Assembly (NCBI GenBank): GCA_002471665.1
Contig: DKQK01000071.1
Location: 62,001-126,000 of the forward strand
From: Gammaproteobacteria bacterium UBA7310
Lineage (GTDB): Bacteria; Pseudomonadota; Gammaproteobacteria; Pseudomonadales; Ketobacteraceae
Direction: 5' to 3'
Length of the DNA stretch: 64,000 nucleotides
The position numbers and the translations under genes are program-made. Shown here piece after piece: positions 24,327 through 35,406 of this stretch. Within the stretch, counting starts at the first letter, position 1; each line of letters opens with the position of its first letter. The notes beneath the pieces are model-generated. The model saw only the letters and a list, made by a program, of their open reading frames with translations. It was not told the DNA's origin and did not search any database.

Positions 24327-25754
24327 TTACAGGTCTTTCATCGCGCTGATGATTTCCTGCAATACCAGCTTGGCGTCGCCGTGCACCATCAAACTGTTGT
24401 CATTGATAAACAACTCGTTGGGAATACCGGCAAAGCCCGGTGACAGACCACGCTTGACCACAATGACGGTTTTCGCATTCTGCACTTCCAGAATCGGCAT
24501 ACCGTAAATTGGTGAATTGGGATCTTTCGAAGCCGCCGGGTTGGTGACGTCGTTGGCACCCAAGACAATAGCCACATCCGTCTGCGCAAATTCCGGATTG
24601 ATGTTATCCATTTCAACCAGCTGCTCGTACGGCACTTCCGCTTCCGCCAGCAACACGTTCATGTGGCCGGGCATACGGCCGGCAACCGGGTGTATGGCGT
24701 ATTTAACATCGATGTCATGGGCCTGCAGCATACTCGCCAGTTCACGGGTAGCGTGCTGCGCTTGCGCAACCGCCAGGCCATAACCCGGTACAAACACCAC
24801 TTTCTTGGCAGAATCCAGCAACATGGCCACCTCATCCGCGCTGGTGACTTTGACTTTGCCTTCATAGAACGCATCGTTCTCATCTTTGCTGACACCGGCC
24901 TGAGCCGCCATAGAGCCGCCGAACAGAACATTGGTCAGTGAGCGGTTCATGGCTTTACACATAATGGTGGTCAGGATCAAACCGGACGCCCCTACCAGTG
25001 AACCGGTAATGATCAAACCATTATTACCCAACACAAAACCGGTGGCAGAGCCTGCCAGGCCTGAATAGGAATTCAACAGCGCTATCACCACCGGCATATC
25101 CGCCCCGCCAATGGGTATCACCAGGGCTACCCCCAGCAACAGGCACAACACCACCATCACAATCAACAGATCCGCGTTTTCCAGGGGCCCGTCAATCACA
25201 AAGTAAATGGAACCCGACACCAGCAACACAAAGCAGATTTTTACGATCAACTTGAACATGCCGATGGATGAAGGGTCACCCAATTTACCCATCAGTTTAC
25301 CCACCGCCACAAAGCTACCGGTGAGGGTTACCGCGCCGATGAGAATACTGAGAATCAGGGCGATGGCCCATTTCAGGTCCGCTTCCGGCATACCCGCAAT
25401 CATACCCAGGGGCATTTCAGCCGCCTTCTGCATTTCCAGGTAATTGGCGGACGCCACCAACAATGACGCACCGCCACCGAAACCGTTCAGGGCTGCCACC
25501 ATTTCAGGCATGGATGTCATCTGGACCTTTTTGGCCAGGAAGGTACCGATACCGGCACCGATCAACACCCCCATAATGATATACAGGTAGCTGACAACGT
25601 TCTGTTCCAGCAATGCAGCGACCACGGCAATCAACATGCCCACTGCGGATAACTGATTACCACGCACCGCTGTTTTCGGTGTGGTCATCCCCTTGATGCC
25701 GAATATAAAAAGTACGGCCGCGACTAGATAAGCTAAATTAATAAAAACGTGCAT
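24327..25754 (-). CDS. pntB: NAD(P) transhydrogenase subunit beta
   Basis: A protein of 475 aa with nine or so membrane helices (domain II) and a C-terminal NADP(H)-binding domain III: FVPGYGLAVAQAQHA near residue 310 is the GxGxxxA/V motif, and GANDVTNPAA is the conserved NADP-site loop. The full operon order pntAA-pntAB-pntB is present on the minus strand. The enzyme couples hydride transfer from NADH to NADP+ to proton entry and supplies NADPH for reductive synthesis such as fatty alcohol formation. Complete and typical. Confidence 0.96.
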   Translation of the reverse strand: MHVFINLAYLVAAVLFIFGIKGMTTPKTAVRGNQLSAVGMLIAVVAALLEQNVVSYLYIIMGVLIGAGIGTFLAKKVQMTSMPEMVAALNGFGGGASLLVASANYLEMQKAAEMPLGMIAGMPEADLKWAIALILSILIGAVTLTGSFVAVGKLMGKLGDPSSIGMFKLIVKICFVLLVSGSIYFVIDGPLENADLLIVMVVLCLLLGVALVIPIGGADMPVVIALLNSYSGLAGSATGFVLGNNGLIITGSLVGASGLILTTIMCKAMNRSLTNVLFGGSMAAQAGVSKDENDAFYEGKVKVTSADEVAMLLDSAKKVVFVPGYGLAVAQAQHATRELASMLQAHDIDVKYAIHPVAGRMPGHMNVLLAEAEVPYEQLVEMDNINPEFAQTDVAIVLGANDVTNPAASKDPNSPIYGMPILEVQNAKTVIVVKRGLSPGFAGIPNELFINDNSLMVHGDAKLVLQEIISAMKDL

Positions 25755-25772
25755 GAGCCTTCCTTCTTATCG

Positions 25773-26057
25773 TTACTTCTTCTTGAACATGTGCAACATG
25801 CGATCGGTTACTGTAAACCCGCCAAAAATATTGATGCAGGCCAGGATGATCGCCAGTACGCCAAGAAACGTGGACAGGCCATCGGTTTGTTCACCACCAC
25901 CGGAGCTGATAATGGCACCCACCACCACAATTCCGGAAATAGCATTGGTGCCACTCATCAGGGGAGTGTGCAAAGTGGGAGGAACCTTGTTGATTACCTC
26001 CACCCCAACAAAAATCGCCAACACGAAAATCGTGAAGGTCAACATGAGCATTTCCAT
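25773..26057 (-). CDS. pntAB: NAD(P) transhydrogenase alpha subunit 2 (membrane part)
   Basis: A 94-aa protein with three hydrophobic helices (MLTFTIFVLAIFVGVEVINKV, GTNAISGIVVVGAIISS, FLGVLAIILACINIFGGF), the membrane C-terminal part of PntA encoded as a separate gene. Its ATG shares one base with the pntAA stop (TAATG). A split alpha subunit is common in alphaproteobacteria and several marine gammaproteobacteria, unlike the fused E. coli PntA. It ends 18 bases before pntB begins. Confidence 0.93.
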   Translation of the reverse strand: MEMLMLTFTIFVLAIFVGVEVINKVPPTLHTPLMSGTNAISGIVVVGAIISSGGGEQTDGLSTFLGVLAIILACINIFGGFTVTDRMLHMFKKK

Positions 26058-27199
26058 TAGCTGGCCCCCTTCTCTATGGCTTCCAACAAGCCTGCATGTT
26101 TGATTTCACCGCCATCGGTTACGAGGGTGGCAGCGACAATTTCGTCTTCCATATTCAGTTCAATCTCACCATCTTTTGTCATGTTTTGCAGGAAGGTGAT
26201 GATGTTTTTAGTGAACAACTGGGAAGCATGAACCGGTACCCGGGAAGGGTGATCGATGTAACCAATAATGGTGACCCCGTCAACGTACACCTTCTTGTTC
26301 TTCTCGGTGCCTTCCACATTGCCGCCCCGCTCCGCCGCCAGATCCACAATCACCGAACCTTTCTTCATGCACTTCAGCATGTCAGCGGTTACCAGGCGCG
26401 GTGAGGGCTTGCCGGGAATGGCGGCGGTGGTGATCACCAGATCAGACTGGGCAACTTTAGCGGACATCTGCTCCCGCTGCGCCTTGTAGAATTCTTCCGA
26501 CTGCTGCTTGGCATAACCGCCAGCGGAGGTGCCTTCTTCCTGGGGCAGATCAAATTCAACGAATTTGGCTCCCAGGCTTTCCACCTGCTCCTTCACTTCC
26601 ACCCGGGTGTCATAGGCTTCCACCACCGCTCCCAGACGGCGGGCAGTGGAGATGGCCATCAGGCCCGCCACACCGGCACCGATGATGAACACTTTAGCCG
26701 GGTGAATGGTGCCGGCCGCCGTCATCAGCATGGGGAAGTACTGGGGCAGAACCATGGCCCCAGCCAGCACGGCGCGATAGCCGGATATGGCCGCCATGGA
26801 GCTAAGCACATCCATGCTCTGGGCTCGGGTAATCCGGGGAATAAATTCCAAGGCAAAACTGCGGATTTTTCTGGCGGCCAGTTGCTTCACCAGATCCTGA
26901 TTGAACCAGGCATCCAGCATACAGATCAGGGTAGCGCCTTCTTTGACCAGATTGACTTCGTCTTCAACCAGGTGGCGAACTTTCAATACCAGATCGGCTT
27001 GACTGTAGAGAGATTGCGCATCGGGGGCGATACTGGCACCTGCGTTTCGGAACTCGTCGTCGTCGTAATGGGAGGCCTCCCCTGCGCCGCTTTGCACCAC
27101 AACATCAAAGCCTGCACCTGTTAAAATTTGTATACCTGAGGGAATGACGGCGACACGATTCTCCCCAGGATATATCTCTCTCGGTATACCCACTAGCAT
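26057..27199 (-). CDS. pntAA: NAD(P) transhydrogenase alpha subunit 1 (NAD-binding)
   Basis: The start is placed at ATG 27199 because the protein then opens MLVGIPREIYPGENRVAVIPSG, the exact family N-terminus; an upstream frame to 27325 adds 42 unsupported residues. The 380-aa product is the soluble domain I: VFIIGAGVAGLMAISTARRLGA is the NAD-binding motif and RDQAESFYKAQREQM-like sequence follows as usual. GGAG lies 8 bases before the ATG. It binds NAD(H) in the cytoplasm and docks on PntAB/PntB. Confidence 0.94.
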   Translation of the reverse strand: MLVGIPREIYPGENRVAVIPSGIQILTGAGFDVVVQSGAGEASHYDDDEFRNAGASIAPDAQSLYSQADLVLKVRHLVEDEVNLVKEGATLICMLDAWFNQDLVKQLAARKIRSFALEFIPRITRAQSMDVLSSMAAISGYRAVLAGAMVLPQYFPMLMTAAGTIHPAKVFIIGAGVAGLMAISTARRLGAVVEAYDTRVEVKEQVESLGAKFVEFDLPQEEGTSAGGYAKQQSEEFYKAQREQMSAKVAQSDLVITTAAIPGKPSPRLVTADMLKCMKKGSVIVDLAAERGGNVEGTEKNKKVYVDGVTIIGYIDHPSRVPVHASQLFTKNIITFLQNMTKDGEIELNMEDEIVAATLVTDGGEIKHAGLLEAIEKGAS

Positions 27200-27328
27200 T
27201 TCACGAACTCCAAACCGATTGATTTTTATGTGTTTTATAAAATTTATTGGCCTATAAGCCGGCAGTCTAAAACCCACCTGGTCCGGCGGAGACGATAACC
27301 TAGCGTGTGAAAAGAAAGATGACAAGCC

Positions 27329-27619
27329 CTATTTTGTTTCCGCCTGCTGAGATTCTGGGAGAAAACGTAAACCTATGCCCTCCGGGGCCATTCGAACCAC
27401 CTCCAGGGTCACAATGGGTGCGTCCTCCATCATGCCCTGCACCTGGCCCTGTAGAATGGTGCCTATTTCAGGCAGGTCATGATTGTCAGTATCCATGACA
27501 AGAAACACGCCACCGTCGGAGATATCCCGGGTGTGCACCATCATGGCATCCATCTGGTCGTGCCATATTTTGAATTTACAGCGCAAGGCCGTGCGCAGAT
27601 AGCGTCGCTGATTACTCAT
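27329..27619 (-). CDS. small PilZ domain protein
   Basis: Starting at ATG 27619 (MSNQRRYLRTALRC), the 96-aa protein is a lone PilZ domain. RRYLR is the RxxxR-type c-di-GMP motif and RDISDGGVFL the D/NxSxxG motif. GIGLRFLP is the final strand. An upstream ATG at 27670 would add 17 residues. Such single-domain proteins act as c-di-GMP adaptors; the partner cannot be guessed from the transhydrogenase and SDR genes beside it. It is the second PilZ gene of the window. Confidence 0.85.
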   Translation of the reverse strand: MSNQRRYLRTALRCKFKIWHDQMDAMMVHTRDISDGGVFLVMDTDNHDLPEIGTILQGQVQGMMEDAPIVTLEVVRMAPEGIGLRFLPESQQAETK

Positions 27620-27752
27620 AATACCCCGATTTTGAACTGCTTTATTCTCTGAAATTATAGACGAATGCATATAAGCGATAACAGGTGATACATTGAACCA
27701 TAGTCACAACTCTTGGTAGCATGCCAATTACAGCCCATAGAGAGCCCCCGAC

Positions 27753-28712
27753 ATGGCCCATAACAAAAAGTGGACGCAGCATGACATTCCCAGCCAGACC
27801 GGTAAACGCGCCCTGATAACCGGCGCCAACAGCGGTATCGGTTTACACACGGCCATGGAACTGGCGGGCAAAGGGGCACAGGTGATCCTGGCATGCCGCG
27901 ATGAAGCAAAAGCGCTGCAGGCCATGGCCCTGATCCGGCAGCAGCACCCCAAGGCGTCCCTGCATTTCCTGCAGTTGGATCTGGGGAGCCTGGCCTCGGT
28001 TCATGCCATGGCGGAGATGTTTCTGGAACAATACGACCGCCTGGACTTGCTCATCAACAACGCCGGGGTCATGTGGCTGCCCCAAACCAAAACCGAGGAT
28101 GGCTTTGAGGCCCACATGGGCATCAACCACCTTGGCCACTTCGCGCTGACCGGATTGCTGCTGCCTGCCTTGCTCAAGCAGCCCGGGTCCCGGATTATTA
28201 CCGTCAGCAGCATTGCCCACCGGGCCGGCGATCTCAATTTCGATGACCTGTTCTTCGAACACAGGCCCTACGGCAGACAAAAAGCCTACGGCCAAAGCAA
28301 ACTCGCCAATCTGGTCTTCGCCAGGGAACTGGAACGCCGCCTCAATGCTGCCGGCTCTCAAACACTGTCGGTGGCAGTGCACCCTGGGGTATCCAATACC
28401 AACCTGGCCATGCCCCGGCATGAATCCAGCAGCGCTTTTCTGGTGGCCAGCCTGGCCAGCATCCTCTCACCGCTGATCGGTCAAAGCCCCCTGAAAGGCG
28501 CCCTCCCCACCCTGTACGCCGCCACCGCCACCGACATCCGGGGCGGTGACTATCTGGGGCCGAACGGATTCTATGAAGCCTATGGCTACCCAGCTCCTGC
28601 CAGCTCTACCCGACGTTCCCGCAATCCGGAAATCGCGCGCAAGCTATGGGACATTTCAGAACAGCTGACAGCAGTGGTGTACCCCTTCGAAAAAGACCAG
28701 GCGGTGGCCTGA
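27753..28712 (+). CDS. short-chain dehydrogenase/reductase (retinol dehydrogenase-like)
   Basis: A classical SDR of 319 aa: cofactor motif TGANSGIG at about 23-30, NNAG at about 100-103, catalytic Ser in ITVSSIAHRAGD, and YGQSK (YxxxK). The C-terminal extension of about 60 residues after VHPGVSNTNLA resembles retinol dehydrogenase or WW-domain-oxidoreductase-like SDRs, which tend to act on hydrophobic alcohols or aldehydes. A fatty alcohol or aldehyde substrate would fit the lipid genes of this window, but that is a guess. No close operon partner. Confidence 0.85.
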   Translation: MAHNKKWTQHDIPSQTGKRALITGANSGIGLHTAMELAGKGAQVILACRDEAKALQAMALIRQQHPKASLHFLQLDLGSLASVHAMAEMFLEQYDRLDLLINNAGVMWLPQTKTEDGFEAHMGINHLGHFALTGLLLPALLKQPGSRIITVSSIAHRAGDLNFDDLFFEHRPYGRQKAYGQSKLANLVFARELERRLNAAGSQTLSVAVHPGVSNTNLAMPRHESSSAFLVASLASILSPLIGQSPLKGALPTLYAATATDIRGGDYLGPNGFYEAYGYPAPASSTRRSRNPEIARKLWDISEQLTAVVYPFEKDQAVA

Positions 28713-28728
28713 ACAGCACCGCCGCGCG

Positions 28729-29124
28729 TCAGGCCTGCCGGTTTACTTCGTCAATCTGACCGTTCAAGGTCCAGTAATCATACAGATAGCCGAGCAGGAA
28801 CAGGCCACCGGTCAACAGGTAAATCAAGCCGGTAAGCCACTTGCCCATGTAGAAGCGATGGATGCCAAACACCCCTAAAAACGTCAGCAGTATCCAGCAC
28901 ACTGTGTAATCCACACTGCCGGCGGTATACTTCTGATCGGCATCACGATCCATGGACGGGATCAGAAACAAATCAATAATCCAGCCGATAAAAAACAGGC
29001 CCAGGGTAAAAAACCAGATTGTACCGGTAATGGGTTTGCCGTAATAAAAGCGATGAGAGCCAAGAAATCCAAATATCCAGAGAATGTATCCGATCACTTT
29101 GGAGTGGGTGTTGTTCTGTGTCAT
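28729..29124 (-). CDS. TM2 domain membrane protein (duplicated module)
   Basis: From ATG 29124 (GGGGAAGAT upstream) the 131-aa protein has two TM2-like modules in tandem: GFLGSHRFYYGK then GTIWFFTLGLFFIGWIIDLF, and GVFGIHRFYMGK then GLIYLLTGGLFLLGYLYDYW. Each carries the G-x-HRFY-x-GK turn characteristic of TM2 proteins. It therefore spans the membrane about four times with short loops. The function of bacterial TM2 proteins is unknown. It is convergent with the SDR gene and downstream of the histidine kinase gene on the same strand. Confidence 0.85.
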   Translation of the reverse strand: MTQNNTHSKVIGYILWIFGFLGSHRFYYGKPITGTIWFFTLGLFFIGWIIDLFLIPSMDRDADQKYTAGSVDYTVCWILLTFLGVFGIHRFYMGKWLTGLIYLLTGGLFLLGYLYDYWTLNGQIDEVNRQA

Positions 29125-29210
29125 ATCTTCCCCGAGATGTCCCTGCCAATTGATGCCGATACGATACGAGAGATCGCCGGCGCTGTCCATTAACCGGATA
29201 GCGCGGCGTA

Positions 29211-31790
<2,580 letters not shown>

Positions 31791-31900
31791 CCTTTACCAC
31801 TAAACCCTTGGACAATTAAAGAAACGGTTCTCTCTGTCTCTAAGGTTAGCCCACCACAGCGGGATTGCACTGCCATGCAATCCCATTGATTCCATTAAAT

Positions 31901-32383
31901 TTAGTGGTGATGATGTCCACCCACACCATGGGCATGGCCATGGGCTTTCTCTTCCGCCGTTGCCTCGCGCACAGCAACGATCTCTACGGCAAAGGTCAGC
32001 GTTTTGCCCGCCAGCGGATGATTTAGGTCACAGTCCGCATTGAACTTACCCACCTTGATCACAGTCACCTGACGCTGCCCCTGATCGGTTTGCACCCAGG
32101 CGGTCATCCCCGGACGCCATTTTTTTGCTCCCTGCATGTGTTTAAGGGGAATGCGCTGGGTCAGATCCTCCTTGCGTTCACCGTAGGCGTCAGCCGGCTC
32201 GATGGTAACACTGAAGGAATCCCCCGCACCCTTGCCTGCCATCGCCTGCTCCAGCCCGGCAATGATATTACCGTGGCCGTGCAGATAGGCCATGGGATCC
32301 GCCCCAATGGTACTCTCCAGCTCCGCATCGCCCTCCGTCAGGGTATAGTGAAACTGGACCACTGAATCTTTCGCAATATTCAT
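31901..32383 (-). CDS. slyD: FKBP-type peptidyl-prolyl isomerase SlyD
   Basis: A protein of 160 aa with the SlyD order: FKBP part (VVQFHYTLTEGDAELEST), inserted-flap chaperone domain (PADAYGERKEDLTQRIPLKHM), return to FKBP (DCDLNHPLAGKTLTFAVEIVAVREAT), and a His-rich tail HGHAHGVGGHHHH. The tail is shorter than that of E. coli SlyD and lacks Cys, but should still bind Ni2+ or other metals. It folds proline-containing proteins and helps insert nickel into metalloenzymes. No hydrogenase or urease gene is nearby. Confidence 0.93.
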   Translation of the reverse strand: MNIAKDSVVQFHYTLTEGDAELESTIGADPMAYLHGHGNIIAGLEQAMAGKGAGDSFSVTIEPADAYGERKEDLTQRIPLKHMQGAKKWRPGMTAWVQTDQGQRQVTVIKVGKFNADCDLNHPLAGKTLTFAVEIVAVREATAEEKAHGHAHGVGGHHHH

Positions 32384-32401
32384 GATGATTTCCTGTGTAG
32401 A

Positions 32402-33238
32402 TTATTCGCTGTGCTGCTGCACCGACCACTGGGCGCCATCGTCCTGCGCCAGCAATTGAGTCAACTCCGGCAGGGTTTCCTCCAACTGTTGCTTGAGGGT
32501 CCAGGGGGGATTTACCACAAACAAACCGCTGCCGTACATACCGTGCCCCTGGGGAGGACAACGCACCGCCAGCTGCACATCCAGCCAGCTGGCGCAGGGT
32601 AACTTTTGCAACTGTTCGGAAAAACGTTGCGCTGCCACCGAATTGATCAGCGGATACCAAATCAGGTACTGACCGGTGGCAAATCGCTTCACACACTCAT
32701 TGATGGACTTGATGACCTTGCCGTAATCGCTTTTGATTTCATAAGATGGGTCCATCAGCACCACGCCCCGCCGAGTGGCCGGCGGCAGCAAACCCTTTAC
32801 GTCCACAAAGCCGTCTCCTTCCAGCACTTTCACCCGGCGGTCTCGGGCAAACTGTTTCTGCAATGCCGACAGGTCCGAGCTGTGCATTTCGATCAAACGC
32901 AGACGATCGTCTTCACGAGACAACGCCGCGGCGATAGCAGGCGATCCCGGATAGCGCACCAGTTTATGAGGGTTAAAGGAAGCGATCACCTCACGATAAG
33001 CGGCCATAGCGGCAGGCCATTTTGCTGCCTGCCATAACTTACCGATACCCTCGGTTGCTTCACCGGTTTTACGGGCATAAGGGTCGGTCAAGGAATACAG
33101 GCCGCTCCCGGAATGGGTATCAATATAAAAAAAGGGTTTGTCTTTTTGCTTCAAGTACTCGAGACACAATACCAGCACCCAGTGTTTCAGCACATCCCCG
33201 TGGTTGCCGGCATGAAAGCCGTGACGATAACTGAGCAT
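32402..33238 (-). CDS. rlmJ: 23S rRNA (adenine2030-N6)-methyltransferase
   Basis: A protein of 278 aa matching RlmJ from end to end: MLSYRHGFHAGNHGDVLKH at the start, FFYIDTHSGSGLY (SAM motif I region) and VVLMDPSYEIKSDY, where DPSY is the N6-adenine motif IV. It methylates A2030 of 23S rRNA. It lies directly against the GNAT gene (stop at 33239, start at 33238) and may be cotranscribed with it. Intact. Confidence 0.95.
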   Translation of the reverse strand: MLSYRHGFHAGNHGDVLKHWVLVLCLEYLKQKDKPFFYIDTHSGSGLYSLTDPYARKTGEATEGIGKLWQAAKWPAAMAAYREVIASFNPHKLVRYPGSPAIAAALSREDDRLRLIEMHSSDLSALQKQFARDRRVKVLEGDGFVDVKGLLPPATRRGVVLMDPSYEIKSDYGKVIKSINECVKRFATGQYLIWYPLINSVAAQRFSEQLQKLPCASWLDVQLAVRCPPQGHGMYGSGLFVVNPPWTLKQQLEETLPELTQLLAQDDGAQWSVQQHSE

Positions 33239-33850
33239 TTACCACTCCTTAACCCAAAAACGCATGGCTTTTGTGGTTTCCTGTTCCTCTCCCAGGTCAA
33301 GCCAGGGAAATTCGCATTCCAAATCGGGGCGGCATTGATAACCACGCTTACTCCAGAACACATCATGAGGGCGGTAATCCGCCGGTTTAAGCGGATGATC
33401 CGCCGGGCGCACCACCGCACAAAAAGTGGTGACAGCAAAACCCTGTGCTCGGGCTGCCTGCTCCCTTGCATCAAAAAACCGGTGGCCAATACCGTGGCCC
33501 CGGTAGTCCGGTAACAGGACAGATTCGCCGAAATAATACAGGCCGGCCGGATCCCAGCCGGCGGCAATAAAAGGTGCCTGAAACGCGGTGTCGGCATTCA
33601 CCATTGGTAACCCGGTGGACGCCCCCACCACGCGATCAGCGTCACGGGCCAACACCAGCACGCTGTCTGCGGATTGCTGATAACGCTGCAAATAGCGGCG
33701 CTCATAGGACAGGTCCCCGGCATACAAATAGGGGAATTCCCGAAACACCCTGATTCTGAGATCTGCCACCGGATCGATCCACTGGGCAATCTGATCGCCG
33801 CTGGCGGTCATGATGGTAAGCGACGTGTCTGACGACGTATTTGACGACAT
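33239..33850 (-). CDS. GNAT family N-acetyltransferase
   Basis: A protein of 203 aa with the GNAT acetyl-CoA loop in SVLLPDYRGHGIGHRFFDARE (R-G-H-G-I-G) around residue 115. The N-terminal half (RIRVFREFPYLYAGDLSYERRYL) is typical of a subgroup that includes uncharacterised marine GNATs. The substrate cannot be inferred. It precedes rlmJ without any gap. Because RlmJ acts on rRNA, a link is tempting, but nothing in the sequence supports it. Confidence 0.85.
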   Translation of the reverse strand: MSSNTSSDTSLTIMTASGDQIAQWIDPVADLRIRVFREFPYLYAGDLSYERRYLQRYQQSADSVLVLARDADRVVGASTGLPMVNADTAFQAPFIAAGWDPAGLYYFGESVLLPDYRGHGIGHRFFDAREQAARAQGFAVTTFCAVVRPADHPLKPADYRPHDVFWSKRGYQCRPDLECEFPWLDLGEEQETTKAMRFWVKEW

Positions 33851-33945
33851 GGGTTTACGCTGGGCAGGTTTTGAAGGGGGCAGGCTACCACAGGTGACAT
33901 TTAATGAGAATCCACCTGAAGTGCTTAATGACAGCGGGGTACTCT

Positions 33946-33979
33946 GCCCGGCTACTTTGCCCGACTACTTTGCCCGGGG
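33946..33979. repeat. 13-bp direct repeats, 2.6 copies
   Basis: TGCCCGGCTACTT (33946-33958), TGCCCGACTACTT (33959-33971) and a partial third TGCCCGGG lie in the 177-bp gap between the GNAT and CPxCG genes. Function unknown; slippage is enough to explain it. Confidence 0.7.
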
Positions 33980-34027
33980 ACGGACATTCCGTCGCCGGTA
34001 CCCCACCGACCCTGTGTGGTGTTGGCG

Positions 34028-34210
34028 CTAAGCCGGCAGCGCCCGCTTTTTGCGTGCCTTAACCTCAGGCCTTGCCACCTGCGGCTGCAAATCAGCGTGG
34101 AATCCGCACTCGCAATCAAACGCGCGCTGCGCTTTGATTTCGGAAAGGGATTTTGGCGTCAGGGAACCACAGGAAGGGCATTTCAGGTTGAGCGTCAGTT
34201 CTGCTTGCAT
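34028..34210 (-). CDS. CPxCG-type zinc ribbon microprotein
   Basis: The start at ATG 34210 has GAGG eight bases upstream (an ATG at 34240 is less favoured). The 60-aa product has CPSCG near residue 11 and CECG near residue 33, a plausible four-Cys zinc knuckle, with Lys/Arg-rich ends (VKARKKRALPA). Such CPxCG proteins are seen as small zinc-finger proteins in archaea and bacteria, most without known function. Nucleic-acid binding is a guess from the basic tail. Confidence 0.55.
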   Translation of the reverse strand: MQAELTLNLKCPSCGSLTPKSLSEIKAQRAFDCECGFHADLQPQVARPEVKARKKRALPA

Positions 34211-34323
34211 CTCTGCACCTCTGGGAGCATTGGCGTGCAAATTATTGTTATCAACTGCACTGATAAAGCTACCAGACCATTATAGATTTGTGAAGCCAAA
34301 TGTTTACCGGCAGTTCACCAGGA

Positions 34324-35208
34324 CTATGAGATTTTCAGCAGATCCAGATTCAGCCTGGTGCCTTTCATGGGCGGACACCAGAAAAAAGCGCCATTGATGG
34401 GTTGAGTGAAGCGGAACAGCCCATCGGTGATGCCGTCGTCCATGCCGACCATACGCGCCATAATGGCGTTGAAGGCATCGAAGCTTTTGCCAAAGCTCAC
34501 GAACATCAACCCCTCCTGGGTTGCATCATTCCAGGGCAAGGATCGCCGCAGCATAAAGGCTTCGGGAGAGAAACTTTCCTGCGCCGATCGTTTTACATGG
34601 GCTGATTCCGGTGCCTCATCAAATTCCTCGTTATCGGATCGACGCCGCCCCATGATGTTGTCCTGTTCGGATGGCGGCAAACCATGGAAATGATCCAGGT
34701 TGTGCAACCACTGTTGCACCGATGCAAAACTGGAGCCGTCCAGTGCGTCAATATTGCTGGATAACAACGCGGCCCGTTCCGCCTTTTCACCCTCGGGGTT
34801 TTCCGTGCCATCCACATAACCGGATAAGTCCCGGCTGTCGCGGTATTTAAAGCAGTCCACCACATCCCGCAGGGTGAAGGCCCCGGCCAGCCGCTGCTTC
34901 AGCTCCAGGGTCTGCACCACCAGATCTCCGCGCTCTTCGCCGCGCAGCCAGATCCACAATGAAGCCGGTGTGGAGGGAATCTCCACGGCCGAACCGGATA
35001 GCACCGGCATGTCCTGCATGCCTTTAATCTCACAGCCCAGGTGCGCCAGCAGACTCTGCCCCAGGCCCACCACCAGTGACTCGCCATCAGCAACTTCCTG
35101 CAAGCGACGCAACTGTTCAAGCGGGTTGCTGTCCAGGGCATGGGTAAAAATCAGATGGCGTGCCACCGTGGGCACCGGTTGCAAAATTCCTGGCTGTACT
35201 GCACTCAT
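34324..35208 (-). CDS. DyP-type haem peroxidase (YfeX-like)
   Basis: Starting at ATG 35208 (MSAVQPGIL) the protein has 294 aa, the usual YfeX-class length. GYVDGTENP supplies the GxxDG motif with the distal Asp133; His204 in AHVKRS is the likely haem ligand and Arg222 in RRSLPW the distal Arg. No Tat signal is present, so it is cytosolic. DyP enzymes oxidise dyes and porphyrin-like substrates with H2O2. An upstream frame to 35274 would add 22 residues without support. Confidence 0.9.
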   Translation of the reverse strand: MSAVQPGILQPVPTVARHLIFTHALDSNPLEQLRRLQEVADGESLVVGLGQSLLAHLGCEIKGMQDMPVLSGSAVEIPSTPASLWIWLRGEERGDLVVQTLELKQRLAGAFTLRDVVDCFKYRDSRDLSGYVDGTENPEGEKAERAALLSSNIDALDGSSFASVQQWLHNLDHFHGLPPSEQDNIMGRRRSDNEEFDEAPESAHVKRSAQESFSPEAFMLRRSLPWNDATQEGLMFVSFGKSFDAFNAIMARMVGMDDGITDGLFRFTQPINGAFFWCPPMKGTRLNLDLLKIS

Positions 35209-35357
35209 TGGCTTGGTTTCCCCTTCATTGACTGCTGGTTTTATAGCACATTGCTGAAGGGGTTTTAACCACACAGGTCAATGAAAAACATAACGCCCCG
35301 CTGGCAGCGAGGCGTTAAGAGGGGGCTCCAAAAAAGAGGGTTCCATATAGACTAGAC

Positions 35358-35397
35358 GCCCCACATATGAGCGCCCCACATTTGGACACCCCACATA
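35358..35397. repeat. three 10-bp direct repeats spaced 15 bp
   Basis: GCCCCACATA (35358), GCCCCACATT (35373) and ACCCCACATA (35388) start exactly 15 bases apart in the gap just past the ilvD stop. The phasing recalls iterons or tandem protein-binding sites, though three copies are few. Confidence 0.7.
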
Positions 35398-35406
35398 CCC
35401 TGGCTT

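Noticed and set aside
35358..35397. CRISPR-like array
   Set aside because: Only three 10-bp units with 5-bp gaps; far below the repeat and spacer lengths of a CRISPR.
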